NCBI GenBank assembly: GCA_021773395.1
Contig: JAJFKB010000020.1
Location: 62,001-126,000, forward strand
Reading direction: 5' to 3'
Length of the DNA: 64,000 nt
Origin: Gammaproteobacteria bacterium
GTDB taxonomy: Bacteria; Pseudomonadota; Gammaproteobacteria; Pseudomonadales; IMCC2047
In this document: piece by piece, positions 51,450 through 60,842 of the stretch
Position numbering within the stretch: the first letter of the stretch is position 1
Layout: every line of letters begins with the position of its first letter
The notes under the pieces: model-generated
Databases searched by the model: none
What the model was told of the DNA's origin: nothing
What the model saw: only the letters and a program-made list of their open reading frames with translations
Made by a program: the position numbers and the translations under genes

Positions 51450-52493
51450 ATGAAAGCAGCAGTTATTCAGAGTTACGGGGACGCTGATAAGGTCTTTGAA
51501 TACGTAGACTGGATTGAGCAACCCAATATTGGTGCCGACGATATATTGATTCGAATTAAGGCGAGTAGCGTGAATCCAATCGATTGTCTTGCTCGGACTG
51601 GTTACGGCCGTCGGTTTTTTATAAAAAAACGTGGCTTTGAATTTCCACTGATCTTGGGAAATGATCTGAGTGGTGTCGTCGAGAGGGTAGGTTCGCGTGT
51701 CCGAAAATTTAATGTCGGTGATGAAGTGTTTGCTGCACCTGATGCAACAGGGCATGGAAGTTACGCCGAATATCGTGTCACTAAAGCCGAGTACTGTGTA
51801 AAAAAACCAAGTCAGTGTTCGCATATAGAAGCAGCGAGTATTCCCTACGTCGCAACAACTGCATGGATTGCGCTTGTGGATAAAGCAGGGCTTAACAGCA
51901 ATATTGCACAAGGTAAAAAGGTTCTTATCCACGGCGGTTCCGGGGGGATTGGTTCTTTCGCAATACAATTGCTTAAAGCGTGGGGAGCCTATGTGGCTAC
52001 CACGTGCAGTACGGCCAAGGTGGAGAGGGTTAAACAGCTTGGCGCTGATCAGGTCATCGATTACCAGAAACAAGATTTTTCCGAGGAGCTCCATGATTTT
52101 GATCTTGTTTTGGATACTGTTGGTGGTGATTGCGAAATTAAGTCGCTGAAAGTGCTGAAGAAACAAGGCGATGCGAGCTTTAAGCCTTGCTATGTATCAC
52201 TTATTACGCCAGTGCTTGGCAATATTGATGAATATGGTCTTTTTGTAGGGCTTGTTCGTTCAATTGTTACGCTTTTAGGTAAGAAGCGGCAATGTAAAAA
52301 AGAGGGTATTCGTTATGAGTGGGCTCTTTTTAAACCAAGTCGCCTTGCCCTTGAGGAAGTAAAATCATTGATTGAACAGGGCAAGATAAAAACGTTAATA
52401 GACAGTGTATTTTCCCTATCAGATATCGTTGATGCTCACCGTCATGTTGAGTCCGGCAATGTCTTAGGCAAAGTGGTTATAGAAGTTAAGTAA
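51450..52493 (+). CDS. Zinc-independent MDR oxidoreductase (quinone reductase / RTN4IP1-like)
   Basis: 347 residues from the ATG at 51450 (MKAAVIQSYG, preceded by TTGGAAAA); an ATG at 51435 would add five. GroES-like N-terminal domain (KASSVNPIDCLARTGYGRRF, ILGNDLSGVVERVG) and a Rossmann domain with HGGSGGIGSFAIQLLKAWGA. There are no zinc ligands, so it is a quinone- or enone-reductase-type medium-chain dehydrogenase using NAD(P)H. C-terminal SLSDIVDAHRHVESGNVLGK is family-typical. Upstream of the TonB receptor by 95 bp, same strand. Confidence 0.88.
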   Translation: MKAAVIQSYGDADKVFEYVDWIEQPNIGADDILIRIKASSVNPIDCLARTGYGRRFFIKKRGFEFPLILGNDLSGVVERVGSRVRKFNVGDEVFAAPDATGHGSYAEYRVTKAEYCVKKPSQCSHIEAASIPYVATTAWIALVDKAGLNSNIAQGKKVLIHGGSGGIGSFAIQLLKAWGAYVATTCSTAKVERVKQLGADQVIDYQKQDFSEELHDFDLVLDTVGGDCEIKSLKVLKKQGDASFKPCYVSLITPVLGNIDEYGLFVGLVRSIVTLLGKKRQCKKEGIRYEWALFKPSRLALEEVKSLIEQGKIKTLIDSVFSLSDIVDAHRHVESGNVLGKVVIEVK

Positions 52494-52587
52494 TTTTACA
52501 CGTCAATAATAAGAAGCAGGCCTTTACTTGTGCTGGCATTTTAATGGCGCAAGAAGACAATGCCGCAATAAAAACTGGAGGAATATC

Positions 52588-55218
52588 ATGCAGCATTTCA
52601 TTAAAAAAACTTTAGTCGTTGCAATAAATCTAATTTTACCAACAACGTTGGCGTATGCCCAAGACGCTTTTGTGCTTGAGGAAATAGTAGTGACAGCGCA
52701 AAAGCGCTCACAAAATCTGCAAGATGTGCCCATTTCGATTTCGACTATGACTGGCGACAAAATGGCTGAAGCAGGACTGCAGCGCTTTGAAGATTTTACT
52801 GCGTATGTCCCCAACTTTTCCGTATCAAAGGACGCTATAGGCGACAAAATTAACATTCGTGGCATCCAGTCCGGTACCCAAGCGGGACTAGAGCAGTCAG
52901 TTGGCACCTTTGTGGATGGTATTTATAGAGGTCGAGCTATTCAATCACGTTATGCTTTCCTGGATGTAGAGAGAGTCGAAATACTGCGAGGGCCGCAAGG
53001 AACCCTGTTTGGTAAAAACACCATTGCGGGAGCGCTGAATATCACCACAGCCAAGCCAACAACAGAGTTGGATGGTGAAGTGTCTGTTTCCCACAACGTC
53101 GACTTCGATGAGACCGAAGTTCAGGGGTTTATTGCGGGTCCTCTTACTGATCAGCTAAGTGGGCGCTTCTCGTTACTTCATCGCAAAATGGATGAGGGGT
53201 GGGTGGAAAACCTGGCTCCTGACAAGCAGGATGTTCCGGAAAATGATGAGGTTGCTGGCCGTATAGCTCTCGAATGGGATGCTAGTGATACTACTGCTGT
53301 CGCGTTTAAGTATGAATATGCAGAGTTTGAAGTGACCGGTATGCCCTGGGATCTGCTTGATGGCGGACCACAACAGCCTTTTGCCGCGATTTTAGGAGAT
53401 AGTAAAGACGATAACTACAAAAATGCGATGGGAAATCAACCCACGAATTTCGGCCCCGGTTTAGATTTCTCTGCCACTGATCCCAATGGAGTACTCGACT
53501 TTGGCACTAACAACTTGCTGGATGGGGATTCCGAAGAGACATCTATCACCATAGAATCCGAGTTAAAGAACGGCGCGACCTTAACTGCTATTGCAGGTTA
53601 TTCAGCTTATCAGTTTAAACGCTATCTGGATTCTGACTTTGGCCCGTTGAATGCGATACGTTTTGACGATGAGGAAGATTTTGAGCAGAGCAGTTTCGAG
53701 CTACGGTTGGCGTCTGCAACCGGGGGTAGGTTTGAGTATATTACCGGCCTGTTTGCGCAGAAACAAAATCTAACCGCAGATGCACTGACCTACTTTCACA
53801 CCGACACACTTAACCCCGTTTTGGCTGGGGGGTGCGGCTTGGCCAGCGGTAATGTGATGGCAGTGGCTAGCGCATTAGGCGGCGCAGGTACAGGAATCCC
53901 ACCGCTAGATGCTCAAACAGCAGCAGGAGCAGCTATAGGTAATGGTGAATCCAATGCAGCGGTCGTTAACAACTGTGCTCTTTTTGGAGCCTCTTTAAAT
54001 GCTGTGGCGAACGGGATACCGGGCCTAAACCGTTATGCCTCAATGGATCAGGATACGGAAACTTGGGCCTTGTTTGCACAAGGCACCTGGAATCTTCGCG
54101 ATGATCTGCGGGCAACGCTTGGTATTCGTTATACCGAGGAGGACAAAGAAGCAAAACAAACTGTATTTGCGACCGATTTTACTGAAGGAGCGAGCATCGC
54201 CACCAGTAACCCAATCAGTATTGCATTGGCGCATATGGTTGGCGAGTTTACGACCCATAGCTTTGATGAAAATGATCCCGGCATGTCACGTGACGAGGAG
54301 AGCCTCACCTGGTCAGCGAATATTCAGTGGGACATTTCTCCGGAAGTGATGATGTATGCAAGTGCTTCGACCGGATTTAAGGGGGGCGGGTATAACACAT
54401 TTTATATGGGTGCCTCATTCGGTGCCGGTGCAGATTCAAGGGAAGTAAGTTTTGACGAAGAGGATGTTGTTTCTTTTGAGTTGGGCACCAAAATGACGCT
54501 CCTTGATGGTGCGGCGGTATTGAATATGGCGTATTTCTATACCGAGTTTGATGACTTGCAGGCTTCAATTTTTAGTGGCAATACTTCATTTACCGTGCAG
54601 AACGTTGCTAAAGCAGTCAGTCAGGGTATCGAAATCGACGGACGCTGGCGCGCTACTAAGAAATTAACGTTGTCAGGTTCGCTCGGTTGGATTGATTTCG
54701 AGTATGACGAGTTTCCCAATCAAGTCTGTACTAACGATCAGTTTGTGGCTGCCCGTCAAGGAGCTTTCGATGCAGCCGCAGCCGTAGGGAGCTTCCCGGG
54801 AATGATTGGCTCAGCGCTGGCCTTTAACAATGCAACCTGCTCCGCCGCCGGTATCAATAACCTTGAAGGTAAGACATCGGAAAATACACCTGAATTACAG
54901 GTAAGTATGGTCGCCAATTATCTGCAGCCTATAGGAGACTACCAACTAAATCTCAGTCTGGATCTAAATTGGAGTGATGAGACCTATCGGGCCGGGGACC
55001 TCGATTTTCGGACACTTTCCGATGATGTATTAAAGGTAAATTTGGCTGCGACCTTGGGCCCACGTGAGGGACATTGGGATGTTTCTTTAGTCATTAAAAA
55101 TCTGACAGACGAAACCAGCTTTAACTGGATGGATGATACACCACTGTTCTCTGGATCCTATATGTACGCTATGGAAGCACCACGCTCCTTTACATTAAAA
55201 GGACGTTACCATTTTTAG
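52588..55218 (+). CDS. TonB-dependent outer-membrane receptor
   Basis: 876 residues from the ATG at 52588 behind GGAGG. Signal peptide MQHFIKKTLVVAINLILP to LAYAQ, then the TonB-box region LEEIVVTAQKR, the plug domain (LQDVPISISTMTGDKMAEAG, VERVEILRGPQGTLFGKNTI) and the beta-barrel ending in the aromatic RYHF. The type (IVVTAQKR, PQGTLFGKNT) is the large marine/sphingomonad-like receptor group that often imports hydrophobic or aromatic organic compounds rather than siderophores, but the ligand is unknown. It heads the catabolic block with the molybdoenzyme. Confidence 0.93.
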   Translation: MQHFIKKTLVVAINLILPTTLAYAQDAFVLEEIVVTAQKRSQNLQDVPISISTMTGDKMAEAGLQRFEDFTAYVPNFSVSKDAIGDKINIRGIQSGTQAGLEQSVGTFVDGIYRGRAIQSRYAFLDVERVEILRGPQGTLFGKNTIAGALNITTAKPTTELDGEVSVSHNVDFDETEVQGFIAGPLTDQLSGRFSLLHRKMDEGWVENLAPDKQDVPENDEVAGRIALEWDASDTTAVAFKYEYAEFEVTGMPWDLLDGGPQQPFAAILGDSKDDNYKNAMGNQPTNFGPGLDFSATDPNGVLDFGTNNLLDGDSEETSITIESELKNGATLTAIAGYSAYQFKRYLDSDFGPLNAIRFDDEEDFEQSSFELRLASATGGRFEYITGLFAQKQNLTADALTYFHTDTLNPVLAGGCGLASGNVMAVASALGGAGTGIPPLDAQTAAGAAIGNGESNAAVVNNCALFGASLNAVANGIPGLNRYASMDQDTETWALFAQGTWNLRDDLRATLGIRYTEEDKEAKQTVFATDFTEGASIATSNPISIALAHMVGEFTTHSFDENDPGMSRDEESLTWSANIQWDISPEVMMYASASTGFKGGGYNTFYMGASFGAGADSREVSFDEEDVVSFELGTKMTLLDGAAVLNMAYFYTEFDDLQASIFSGNTSFTVQNVAKAVSQGIEIDGRWRATKKLTLSGSLGWIDFEYDEFPNQVCTNDQFVAARQGAFDAAAAVGSFPGMIGSALAFNNATCSAAGINNLEGKTSENTPELQVSMVANYLQPIGDYQLNLSLDLNWSDETYRAGDLDFRTLSDDVLKVNLAATLGPREGHWDVSLVIKNLTDETSFNWMDDTPLFSGSYMYAMEAPRSFTLKGRYHF

Positions 55219-55370
55219 TCAGCTTATTGGGGATAGAGTGCTTCCTGTCTCCTTTTTTCGCTAGTTTGGCCGCCGCTGTTTTATTAATAAGTCAGGCGCA
55301 GCGGTCTGGAACTGATAGACCTGAATAGAACTAACAACCGGGTGATAACTTAATATTAAAGGTGAATGTT

Positions 55371-55469
55371 ATGAAGGTTTCTTTTCTCGGGTTAGGAAAT
55401 ATGGGGTCGGGTATTGCCAGCAATATTTTGAAGGCTGGTTTTAAGTTGACTTTTTGGGGCCGAACATAA
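55371..55469 (+). pseudogene. Truncated copy of a beta-hydroxyacid dehydrogenase gene
   Basis: The 32 codons from ATG to an in-frame TAA encode [20 protein letters not shown] and then [12 protein letters not shown], nearly the same as the N-terminus of the intact dehydrogenase starting at 59685. The nucleotide match is also high. The leader AAGGTGAA before the ATG is shared. Only the dinucleotide-binding beta-alpha-beta unit remains, so it is a duplicate that lost its 3' part. Confidence 0.85.
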
Positions 55470-55558
55470 GAGATGTACGGCGGTTTATAGGGCGAGTTAC
55501 TTCAGCATCAAGGGTAGTTTCTGATGAGAATGTATTTGATTAGAGAGCCGGAGTGCGC

Positions 55559-58528
55559 ATGATGAAAAGCACAATTCTACGTACAATCCTTTTCGGCTTG
55601 GGGCCAGCTATCAGTTTTATTGCTCGCAAGAGCCAGTCGTTTCGTGAAGAGCTAAGTAAGCACGACTGTATCTTTCAGATGAAAACGAAAAACAATAAAG
55701 TCGGTCGATACTTCACCATTTCAGGTGGTAAGGTTACGTCCGCCTCAGGAATTCATCCTAATCCAGACCTGATATTGTCATTTAATGATGTGGATGTTGC
55801 GCTGAAGGTTTTACGTCCCGATGCCAAGATTGACTTTAAGGTTCATGCGGCCAAAAACTTCCTTATGACCGTCGAGGGGGCCGATTCTCTGGCAAACTGG
55901 GTATTGCAGTTGCTCCAGCGGGTGGCCTATGAGGGCTTTTCGTACGGGAAAGAAATGCCGGATGGTTGCAAGCGTTACACGACGCTCACCAATGGAGGCC
56001 CTCTGCATGTTTATGTTAGAGATGGCAAGATAGTACGGCTAACTCCTCTTGAGATCACAGATGAAGATGCGCCAAGCTGGGAGGTAGAGGCTAGGGGGCG
56101 TAAGTTCAAACCGCAGCGTAGGGCTGCCGTTGCGCCTCATGCATTATCCACCAAAGGTGCCGTGTATTCGGAGAATCGAGCACTGTATCCCATGAAGCGG
56201 GTTGATTTTGATCCGAATGGCGAGCGCAATCAGCAGAATCGGGGGATTTCCGGTTATGAACGGATCAGCTGGGATGAGGCGCTGGATATTGTCTCAACGG
56301 AGATCAAGCGCCAGAAGCGAGAATATGGCCCCGGTTCTATTTTCATACCGACATCTTCACACCATCAGTGGGGCAACGTGGGTTATTACCTGAGCTCATT
56401 GATACGATTTGGCAACTTGATTGGTTTTACCCGGATGGAGATGAACCCTGACAGTTGGGAAGGCTTCTTCTGGGGAGCCCAACATCATTTTGGTAATAGT
56501 ATGCGAGTCGGTTTGTCGCCCACTTACGGTACGCTAGAAGATTGTCTGCAGGAGGCCGATCAAATTGTTTTCTGGTCTCATGACCCCGAAACGACTTGTC
56601 ACGGATATGCAGGTTTTGAAAGTACCGAACGGCGTATGTGGGGCAGGGAGTTAGGTATCGACTTCATCCACATTGATCCCTATTACAATGTGACGGCGCA
56701 ATTGTTTGGTGGTAAATGGATACCGATTAGGCCGACGACGGACCCGGCTCTGGCCATCGCCATTATGCATGTGTGGCTAACCGAGGAGCTCTACGACAAA
56801 GAGTATGTTACGGAGCGTACTACCGGCTTTGATGAGTGGCGCGATTACTTGCTGGGTACTGATGATGGTGTACCCAAAACGCCGGAATGGCAGGAGCCTG
56901 AGACGGGTGTACCGGCTCGAGATGTCCGTGCGCTGGCCCGCTCATGGGCTGGGAAAAAGACTTATTTGGGCGTACAGCTTGGTGGAGCCTGCAGAGGGGC
57001 GACTGGGGCACAGTGGGCACGCTGTACCTATATGCTGATGGCCATGCAGGGTTGGGGTAAACCGGGTATCAATATGGGGGGGCTCAGTAATGGTGCGCCT
57101 GTTGATCTCAATTTTTACTTTCCCGGTTACGCGGATGGTGGCATATCCGGTGATTTGGAATTTACCGGAAATGCGGTCAACAACTACCAGCGTATGCCGC
57201 ATATCCTTACCATGAACCCGGTTAAGCAGAAGATTCCCAAGCAGAAAATTCCCGAGGCCATTATTGAGGGTAAGGCGACAGGTTATCGGTGGGATTGCAC
57301 CTCCCAGGAGGCCCAATTTACTCCCTTCGATTATCCCATGGATGGATTTTCGCCGGTACGCATGCTCTACCGCTACGGTGCATCTACATTCGGTACCGCA
57401 ACTGATACCGGGCGCTGGGTAGACGCCTACCGCCATGAAAGTATCGAGTTCATCGTAAATCAAACCGTTTTTGTGGAAGGTGACGCGCAGTACGCCGATA
57501 TTATTTTGCCAGCATGTACTAACTTGGAGCGTTGGGATATCGGGGAATGGACGAACTGCGGTGGTTACGGGCTTGATTGGATGGATGCCGTTAACCATAG
57601 AATAATTGCTCTGCAGCAAAAGTGTATTGAGCCGCTGGGTGAATCCAAGTCGGACTACCAAATTTTTTCTGACATTCTTGAGCGTTTGGGATTGAGCTCA
57701 GTGTTTACTGAGGGTTGTAGTGAGTTTGACTGGTGTAAACGCATCTTTGATGGGTCTGATTTGCCACAGCATATTTCCTGGAAAAACTTTGTGAAAAAAG
57801 GCTATTTCGTGGTTCCTGCAGTACACGAGAAGGAATTGCGTCCAGCTGTCAGCATGAGGTGGTTTGCGGAAGGGCGGAAAAAAGATATACCGGAACCATT
57901 CCCGCTGCCTTCTCAGTATGCCGAAGAGTTCGGCTATGGTGCACAAACCCCCAGCGGTAAATTTGAATTTGTCCCCACAATTTTGAAGCGTAATGAAGCG
58001 AAGAACCCGGATCGGCCTGCGCTGAACCGTTATGTTCCCTCTTGGGAGGGACCTCATTCAGAGGATCTTGTGGGCAAATATCCACTACAGATGATAGCTA
58101 CCCACAGTCGTTATAGCTTTCACACATTTTCAGACAATACGATGTTTACCGACCAGATCAAGGATCACCGTGTGCTCATTGATGGGCATTACTATTGGGT
58201 AGCACGTATTAGCTTACTGGATGCCGAAGAAAGAGGTATTAAGCAGAACGATTTGGTGAAGGTTTACAACGCGAGAGGAGCTGTATTGTGTGCAGTGGAT
58301 ATCTCTCCTCTTGTTACGCCAGGGGTGGTGAAAAGTTTTCAATCCAGTGCCAAGTATCAGCCGTTAGACGTGGATGGTGAAGTGCTTGATATTGGCGGTA
58401 GTCTTAATGTATTGACGCCCAGCCGTTCTCAAACAAACGGAACGCATTCAATGGCCCCTAATTCAACCATGGTGCAAATTGAGAAATTTACAAATGTTGA
58501 TGCACTTAATAAAGCGCGTGCGGCATAA
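55559..58528 (+). CDS. Molybdopterin oxidoreductase, pyrogallol transhydroxylase-like large subunit with N-terminal SCP2-like domain
   Basis: 989 residues. Residues about 1-120 look like an SCP2 sterol-carrier-type domain (ISGGKVTSASGIHPNPDLIL, SFNDVDVALKVLRPD). The remaining 870 residues have the size and order of the large subunit of Pelobacter pyrogallol-phloroglucinol transhydroxylase, a DMSO-reductase-family enzyme without its own Fe-S cluster. His268, Asp298 and Ser299 (in SSHHQWGN and NPDSWEG) keep the 30/31-residue spacing of that enzyme's active-site His, Asp and molybdenum-ligand Ser, as I recall them. FWSHDPETTCHGYAGFESTE and ADIILPACTNLERWD are family segments. No Tat signal, so cytoplasmic. 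Start ATG 55559 follows GGAG. The substrate is unknown; a hydrophobic hydroxylated ring is inferred. Confidence 0.87.
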   Translation: MMKSTILRTILFGLGPAISFIARKSQSFREELSKHDCIFQMKTKNNKVGRYFTISGGKVTSASGIHPNPDLILSFNDVDVALKVLRPDAKIDFKVHAAKNFLMTVEGADSLANWVLQLLQRVAYEGFSYGKEMPDGCKRYTTLTNGGPLHVYVRDGKIVRLTPLEITDEDAPSWEVEARGRKFKPQRRAAVAPHALSTKGAVYSENRALYPMKRVDFDPNGERNQQNRGISGYERISWDEALDIVSTEIKRQKREYGPGSIFIPTSSHHQWGNVGYYLSSLIRFGNLIGFTRMEMNPDSWEGFFWGAQHHFGNSMRVGLSPTYGTLEDCLQEADQIVFWSHDPETTCHGYAGFESTERRMWGRELGIDFIHIDPYYNVTAQLFGGKWIPIRPTTDPALAIAIMHVWLTEELYDKEYVTERTTGFDEWRDYLLGTDDGVPKTPEWQEPETGVPARDVRALARSWAGKKTYLGVQLGGACRGATGAQWARCTYMLMAMQGWGKPGINMGGLSNGAPVDLNFYFPGYADGGISGDLEFTGNAVNNYQRMPHILTMNPVKQKIPKQKIPEAIIEGKATGYRWDCTSQEAQFTPFDYPMDGFSPVRMLYRYGASTFGTATDTGRWVDAYRHESIEFIVNQTVFVEGDAQYADIILPACTNLERWDIGEWTNCGGYGLDWMDAVNHRIIALQQKCIEPLGESKSDYQIFSDILERLGLSSVFTEGCSEFDWCKRIFDGSDLPQHISWKNFVKKGYFVVPAVHEKELRPAVSMRWFAEGRKKDIPEPFPLPSQYAEEFGYGAQTPSGKFEFVPTILKRNEAKNPDRPALNRYVPSWEGPHSEDLVGKYPLQMIATHSRYSFHTFSDNTMFTDQIKDHRVLIDGHYYWVARISLLDAEERGIKQNDLVKVYNARGAVLCAVDISPLVTPGVVKSFQSSAKYQPLDVDGEVLDIGGSLNVLTPSRSQTNGTHSMAPNSTMVQIEKFTNVDALNKARAA

Positions 58529-58546
58529 CAGATATAGAGAATAGTT

Positions 58547-59425
58547 ATGGATAAGTGGAACCTGATAATTAACGTTGACCGTTGCGATAACTGCAACAAT
58601 TGTGTTCTGGCGGCAAAAGATGAGTACATAGGTAACGAATTTCCTGGTTACAGTGCGCCAGCAGCAAAAGAGGGTGCAGAGTTGATCACTATCACTCGTA
58701 AAATGCGCGGTGATACCCCTTTAGTAGATGCAGCCTACTTAATTAAAATGTGTAATCACTGCGATAACGCCCCCTGTATGAAGGTGGCTGGTGATGCTAT
58801 TCGCAAGCGTGAAGACGGCATCGTGATTATTGACCCAGAGAAGGCCAAGGGGCGTAAGGACATTGTGAAGTCTTGCCCCTATGGCGCTATTGTCTGGAAT
58901 GAAGAGAGCGAATTACCACAAACCTGGTACTTTGACGCCCATCTTTTAGATCAAGGTTGGACTCAACCGCGCTGCGCTCAATCTTGTCCTACGGGTGTGT
59001 TTGAGGCTGTCAAAATCTCCGATGATGAAATGGCAAGTCGTGCTGAGGCCGAAGATCTGGAAGTGCTTCAGCCACAATTTGGTGCCAAGCCACGAGTCTA
59101 CTACCGCAACCTTTATCGATTTAGCAAATGTTTTATTGGCGCTACTGTTATTGCGGATATCGCTGGGGTAGAGGAGTGTGTGCAGGGGGCAGAAGTAACG
59201 TTGTTTCAAAGTGATAGTTGTGTCGGTATGGCAAAGACGGATGCCTTTGGTGAATTTAAACTTGATAAGCTGGATCCGAAGAGTGGTAGCTACACCGTAA
59301 AAGTACAGCACCCTGATCACGGGGCGCTAGAGGTTAAGGCGACGTTGAATGATAGTCTTTATTTGGGCGAAATGAAATTGATAAAGGCCTCAGCAACTAG
59401 CCGAAGTGAAACTGAAAAAGCCTAA
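58547..59425 (+). CDS. Transhydroxylase-type Fe-S small subunit with C-terminal beta-barrel domain
   Basis: 292 residues. Ferredoxin-like domains carry cysteines for three [4Fe-4S] clusters: CDNCNNC near residue 13, CNHCDNAPC near 69, SCPYGAI near 105 and CAQSCPTG near 145. From about residue 195 to 285 a CarboxypepD_reg/transthyretin-like beta-domain follows (GVEECVQGAEVTLFQSD, KTDAFGEFKLDKLDP). The same layout, three clusters plus a beta-barrel, is known from the small subunit of pyrogallol transhydroxylase (about 275 residues). The gene begins 18 bp after the large subunit and is its operon partner; it would pass electrons to or from the molybdenum site. Confidence 0.9.
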   Translation: MDKWNLIINVDRCDNCNNCVLAAKDEYIGNEFPGYSAPAAKEGAELITITRKMRGDTPLVDAAYLIKMCNHCDNAPCMKVAGDAIRKREDGIVIIDPEKAKGRKDIVKSCPYGAIVWNEESELPQTWYFDAHLLDQGWTQPRCAQSCPTGVFEAVKISDDEMASRAEAEDLEVLQPQFGAKPRVYYRNLYRFSKCFIGATVIADIAGVEECVQGAEVTLFQSDSCVGMAKTDAFGEFKLDKLDPKSGSYTVKVQHPDHGALEVKATLNDSLYLGEMKLIKASATSRSETEKA

Positions 59426-59684
59426 GCATGAGGCCATGCAGTGCTTGGCAATTATCGCCTGTATTAATTGAAAATTACTGCTTGGTTCGGTGTTCAGGAT
59501 ACTTGTTAAGTAAACACAAATACTTGAAAGGATAGGTGAAGCATTGTCTAGGGTGCCTTTTTTCTATCGGTGAACCAATATACTGTTGGGTTGGCGATGA
59601 ATATTCTTCACTTTAGAATAAAAGTCAATTTGGTGGCTTGTGCTGCTGTTTAAACAATCAATAATTTGAACGAAGGTGAAAATT

Positions 59685-60566
59685 ATGAAAGTTGCTTTTT
59701 TAGGTTTAGGTAATATGGGGTCGGGCATGGCTGGCAATATTTTAAAGGCTGGCTTTGATTTGACTGTTTGGAATCGGACTCAAGAAAAAATGGCCCCCTT
59801 TTTAGAAAAAGGCGCCAAGGGTACAGCGCTTCCAAGTGAGGCTGTGAAGGATGTGGACGTAGTTGTAACCAGCTTGATGGACGACCAGTCGATACTCGAC
59901 TTGTTGCAGGGGGATGGTGGAGTACTTGCCGCAATGAAGCCTGGCAGTGTTCATTTATGTGTTACTACAATCTCCCCTAAATGTGCCGATCAGTTAGCAG
60001 CTATCCATAGTGAGCATGGTAGCAGATTTGTCGCAGGTCCAGTATTGGGAAGGCCTGATGCTGCTGCTGACGGTGACTTGATGACACTTCTTGCTGGAGA
60101 TAAAGAAGCCATAGACCTCGCTACTCCTGTTTGTGAATCCTATGCCAGAGCTGTGATTCCTGTTGGCGAAAGGCCCAGTGTTGCTTCAACGATGAAGCTT
60201 TGTTTGAACTACAGCGTTATCTCAATCATTGAGATGATGGGTGAGGTCTATGCTTGTGCTGAAAAGGCAGGTTTAAACCTGGATATGCTAAAGAAATTCT
60301 ATCAGGATCAGATCTTTGCACATCCTGTACTCAAAATGTATGCAGGTAAGTTGCGTGACCGGACGTTTGATGACGGTGGTTTTAAGATGACTGGTGGTTT
60401 GAAAGATGTGACTCTGATGTTGGAGGCCGCTGAGAGTTTTGGTGCCAAGTTCGAGATCGGGAGCATTATTGAGAAAAAAATGCAGACTGCCCTAGATCAA
60501 GGTATGGCGTCCAAAGACTGGAGCGCAATTGCTGAAATCAGTCGTCAACAAGCTGGTTTGGACTAA
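59685..60566 (+). CDS. NAD(P)-dependent beta-hydroxyacid dehydrogenase
   Basis: 293 residues of the 3-hydroxyisobutyrate dehydrogenase / 6-phosphogluconate dehydrogenase-like family. N-terminal [20 protein letters not shown], substrate-region ISPKCADQLAAIHSEHGSRF and VAGPVLGRPDAAADGDL, and the catalytic Lys in TMKLCLNYSVIS (about residue 172). It oxidises a beta-hydroxy acid or reduces a semialdehyde. The ATG at 59685 follows GAAGGTG. It lies 260 bp after the Fe-S subunit gene and has a truncated twin upstream of the molybdoenzyme. Confidence 0.9.
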   Translation: MKVAFLGLGNMGSGMAGNILKAGFDLTVWNRTQEKMAPFLEKGAKGTALPSEAVKDVDVVVTSLMDDQSILDLLQGDGGVLAAMKPGSVHLCVTTISPKCADQLAAIHSEHGSRFVAGPVLGRPDAAADGDLMTLLAGDKEAIDLATPVCESYARAVIPVGERPSVASTMKLCLNYSVISIIEMMGEVYACAEKAGLNLDMLKKFYQDQIFAHPVLKMYAGKLRDRTFDDGGFKMTGGLKDVTLMLEAAESFGAKFEIGSIIEKKMQTALDQGMASKDWSAIAEISRQQAGLD

Positions 60567-60606
60567 GAGAATGGCACCCTACTTGCGATGAGTAAAAGGA
60601 ACAGAC

Positions 60607-60819
60607 ATGAAGGCAGTCTTGCTTGGAGAATTCGACGCCGCTGAAAACCTACGCGGTTTGAATATAGATATCCTGGAGCCCAGGCTGAATGAAGTTCTCA
60701 TTAAAGCAAAGGCATGCGATGTCATTGAAGCGTCAAGATTGCTTGGCTCGTGCGCAGTCACGCAGTCTTCTAAATCAATGGCAGGCTACGTTGGCGGCAG
60801 TAGCGACTTAATCTATTAA
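60607..60819 (+). pseudogene. Short reading frame with the N-terminus of an MDR oxidoreductase
   Basis: 70 codons. The first 40 residues (MKAVLLGEFDAAENLRGLNI, then LEPRLNEVLIKAKACDV) match the start of zinc-free MDR quinone oxidoreductases, where GPENL and PGEVLVKVKACG are usual. The last 30 residues (SSKSMAGYVGGSSDLIY) match nothing I recognise. It is probably the stump of a gene whose GroES and Rossmann parts were deleted. A ribosome site is present (AAAAGGAAC), so a short peptide could still be made. Confidence 0.6.
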
Positions 60820-60842
60820 GCAATACATTTAGGAGTTAGAAA

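Noticed and set aside
51426-52166. Minus-strand open frame of 246 codons opposite the MDR gene
   Set aside because: Cys- and Ser-rich nonsense composition, fully overlapped by a well-supported plus-strand dehydrogenase.
56942-57661. Long minus-strand open frame (239 codons) opposite the molybdoenzyme gene
   Set aside because: It is antisense to a strongly conserved coding region, has no recognisable product and no ribosome site; it arises from codon bias of the real gene.
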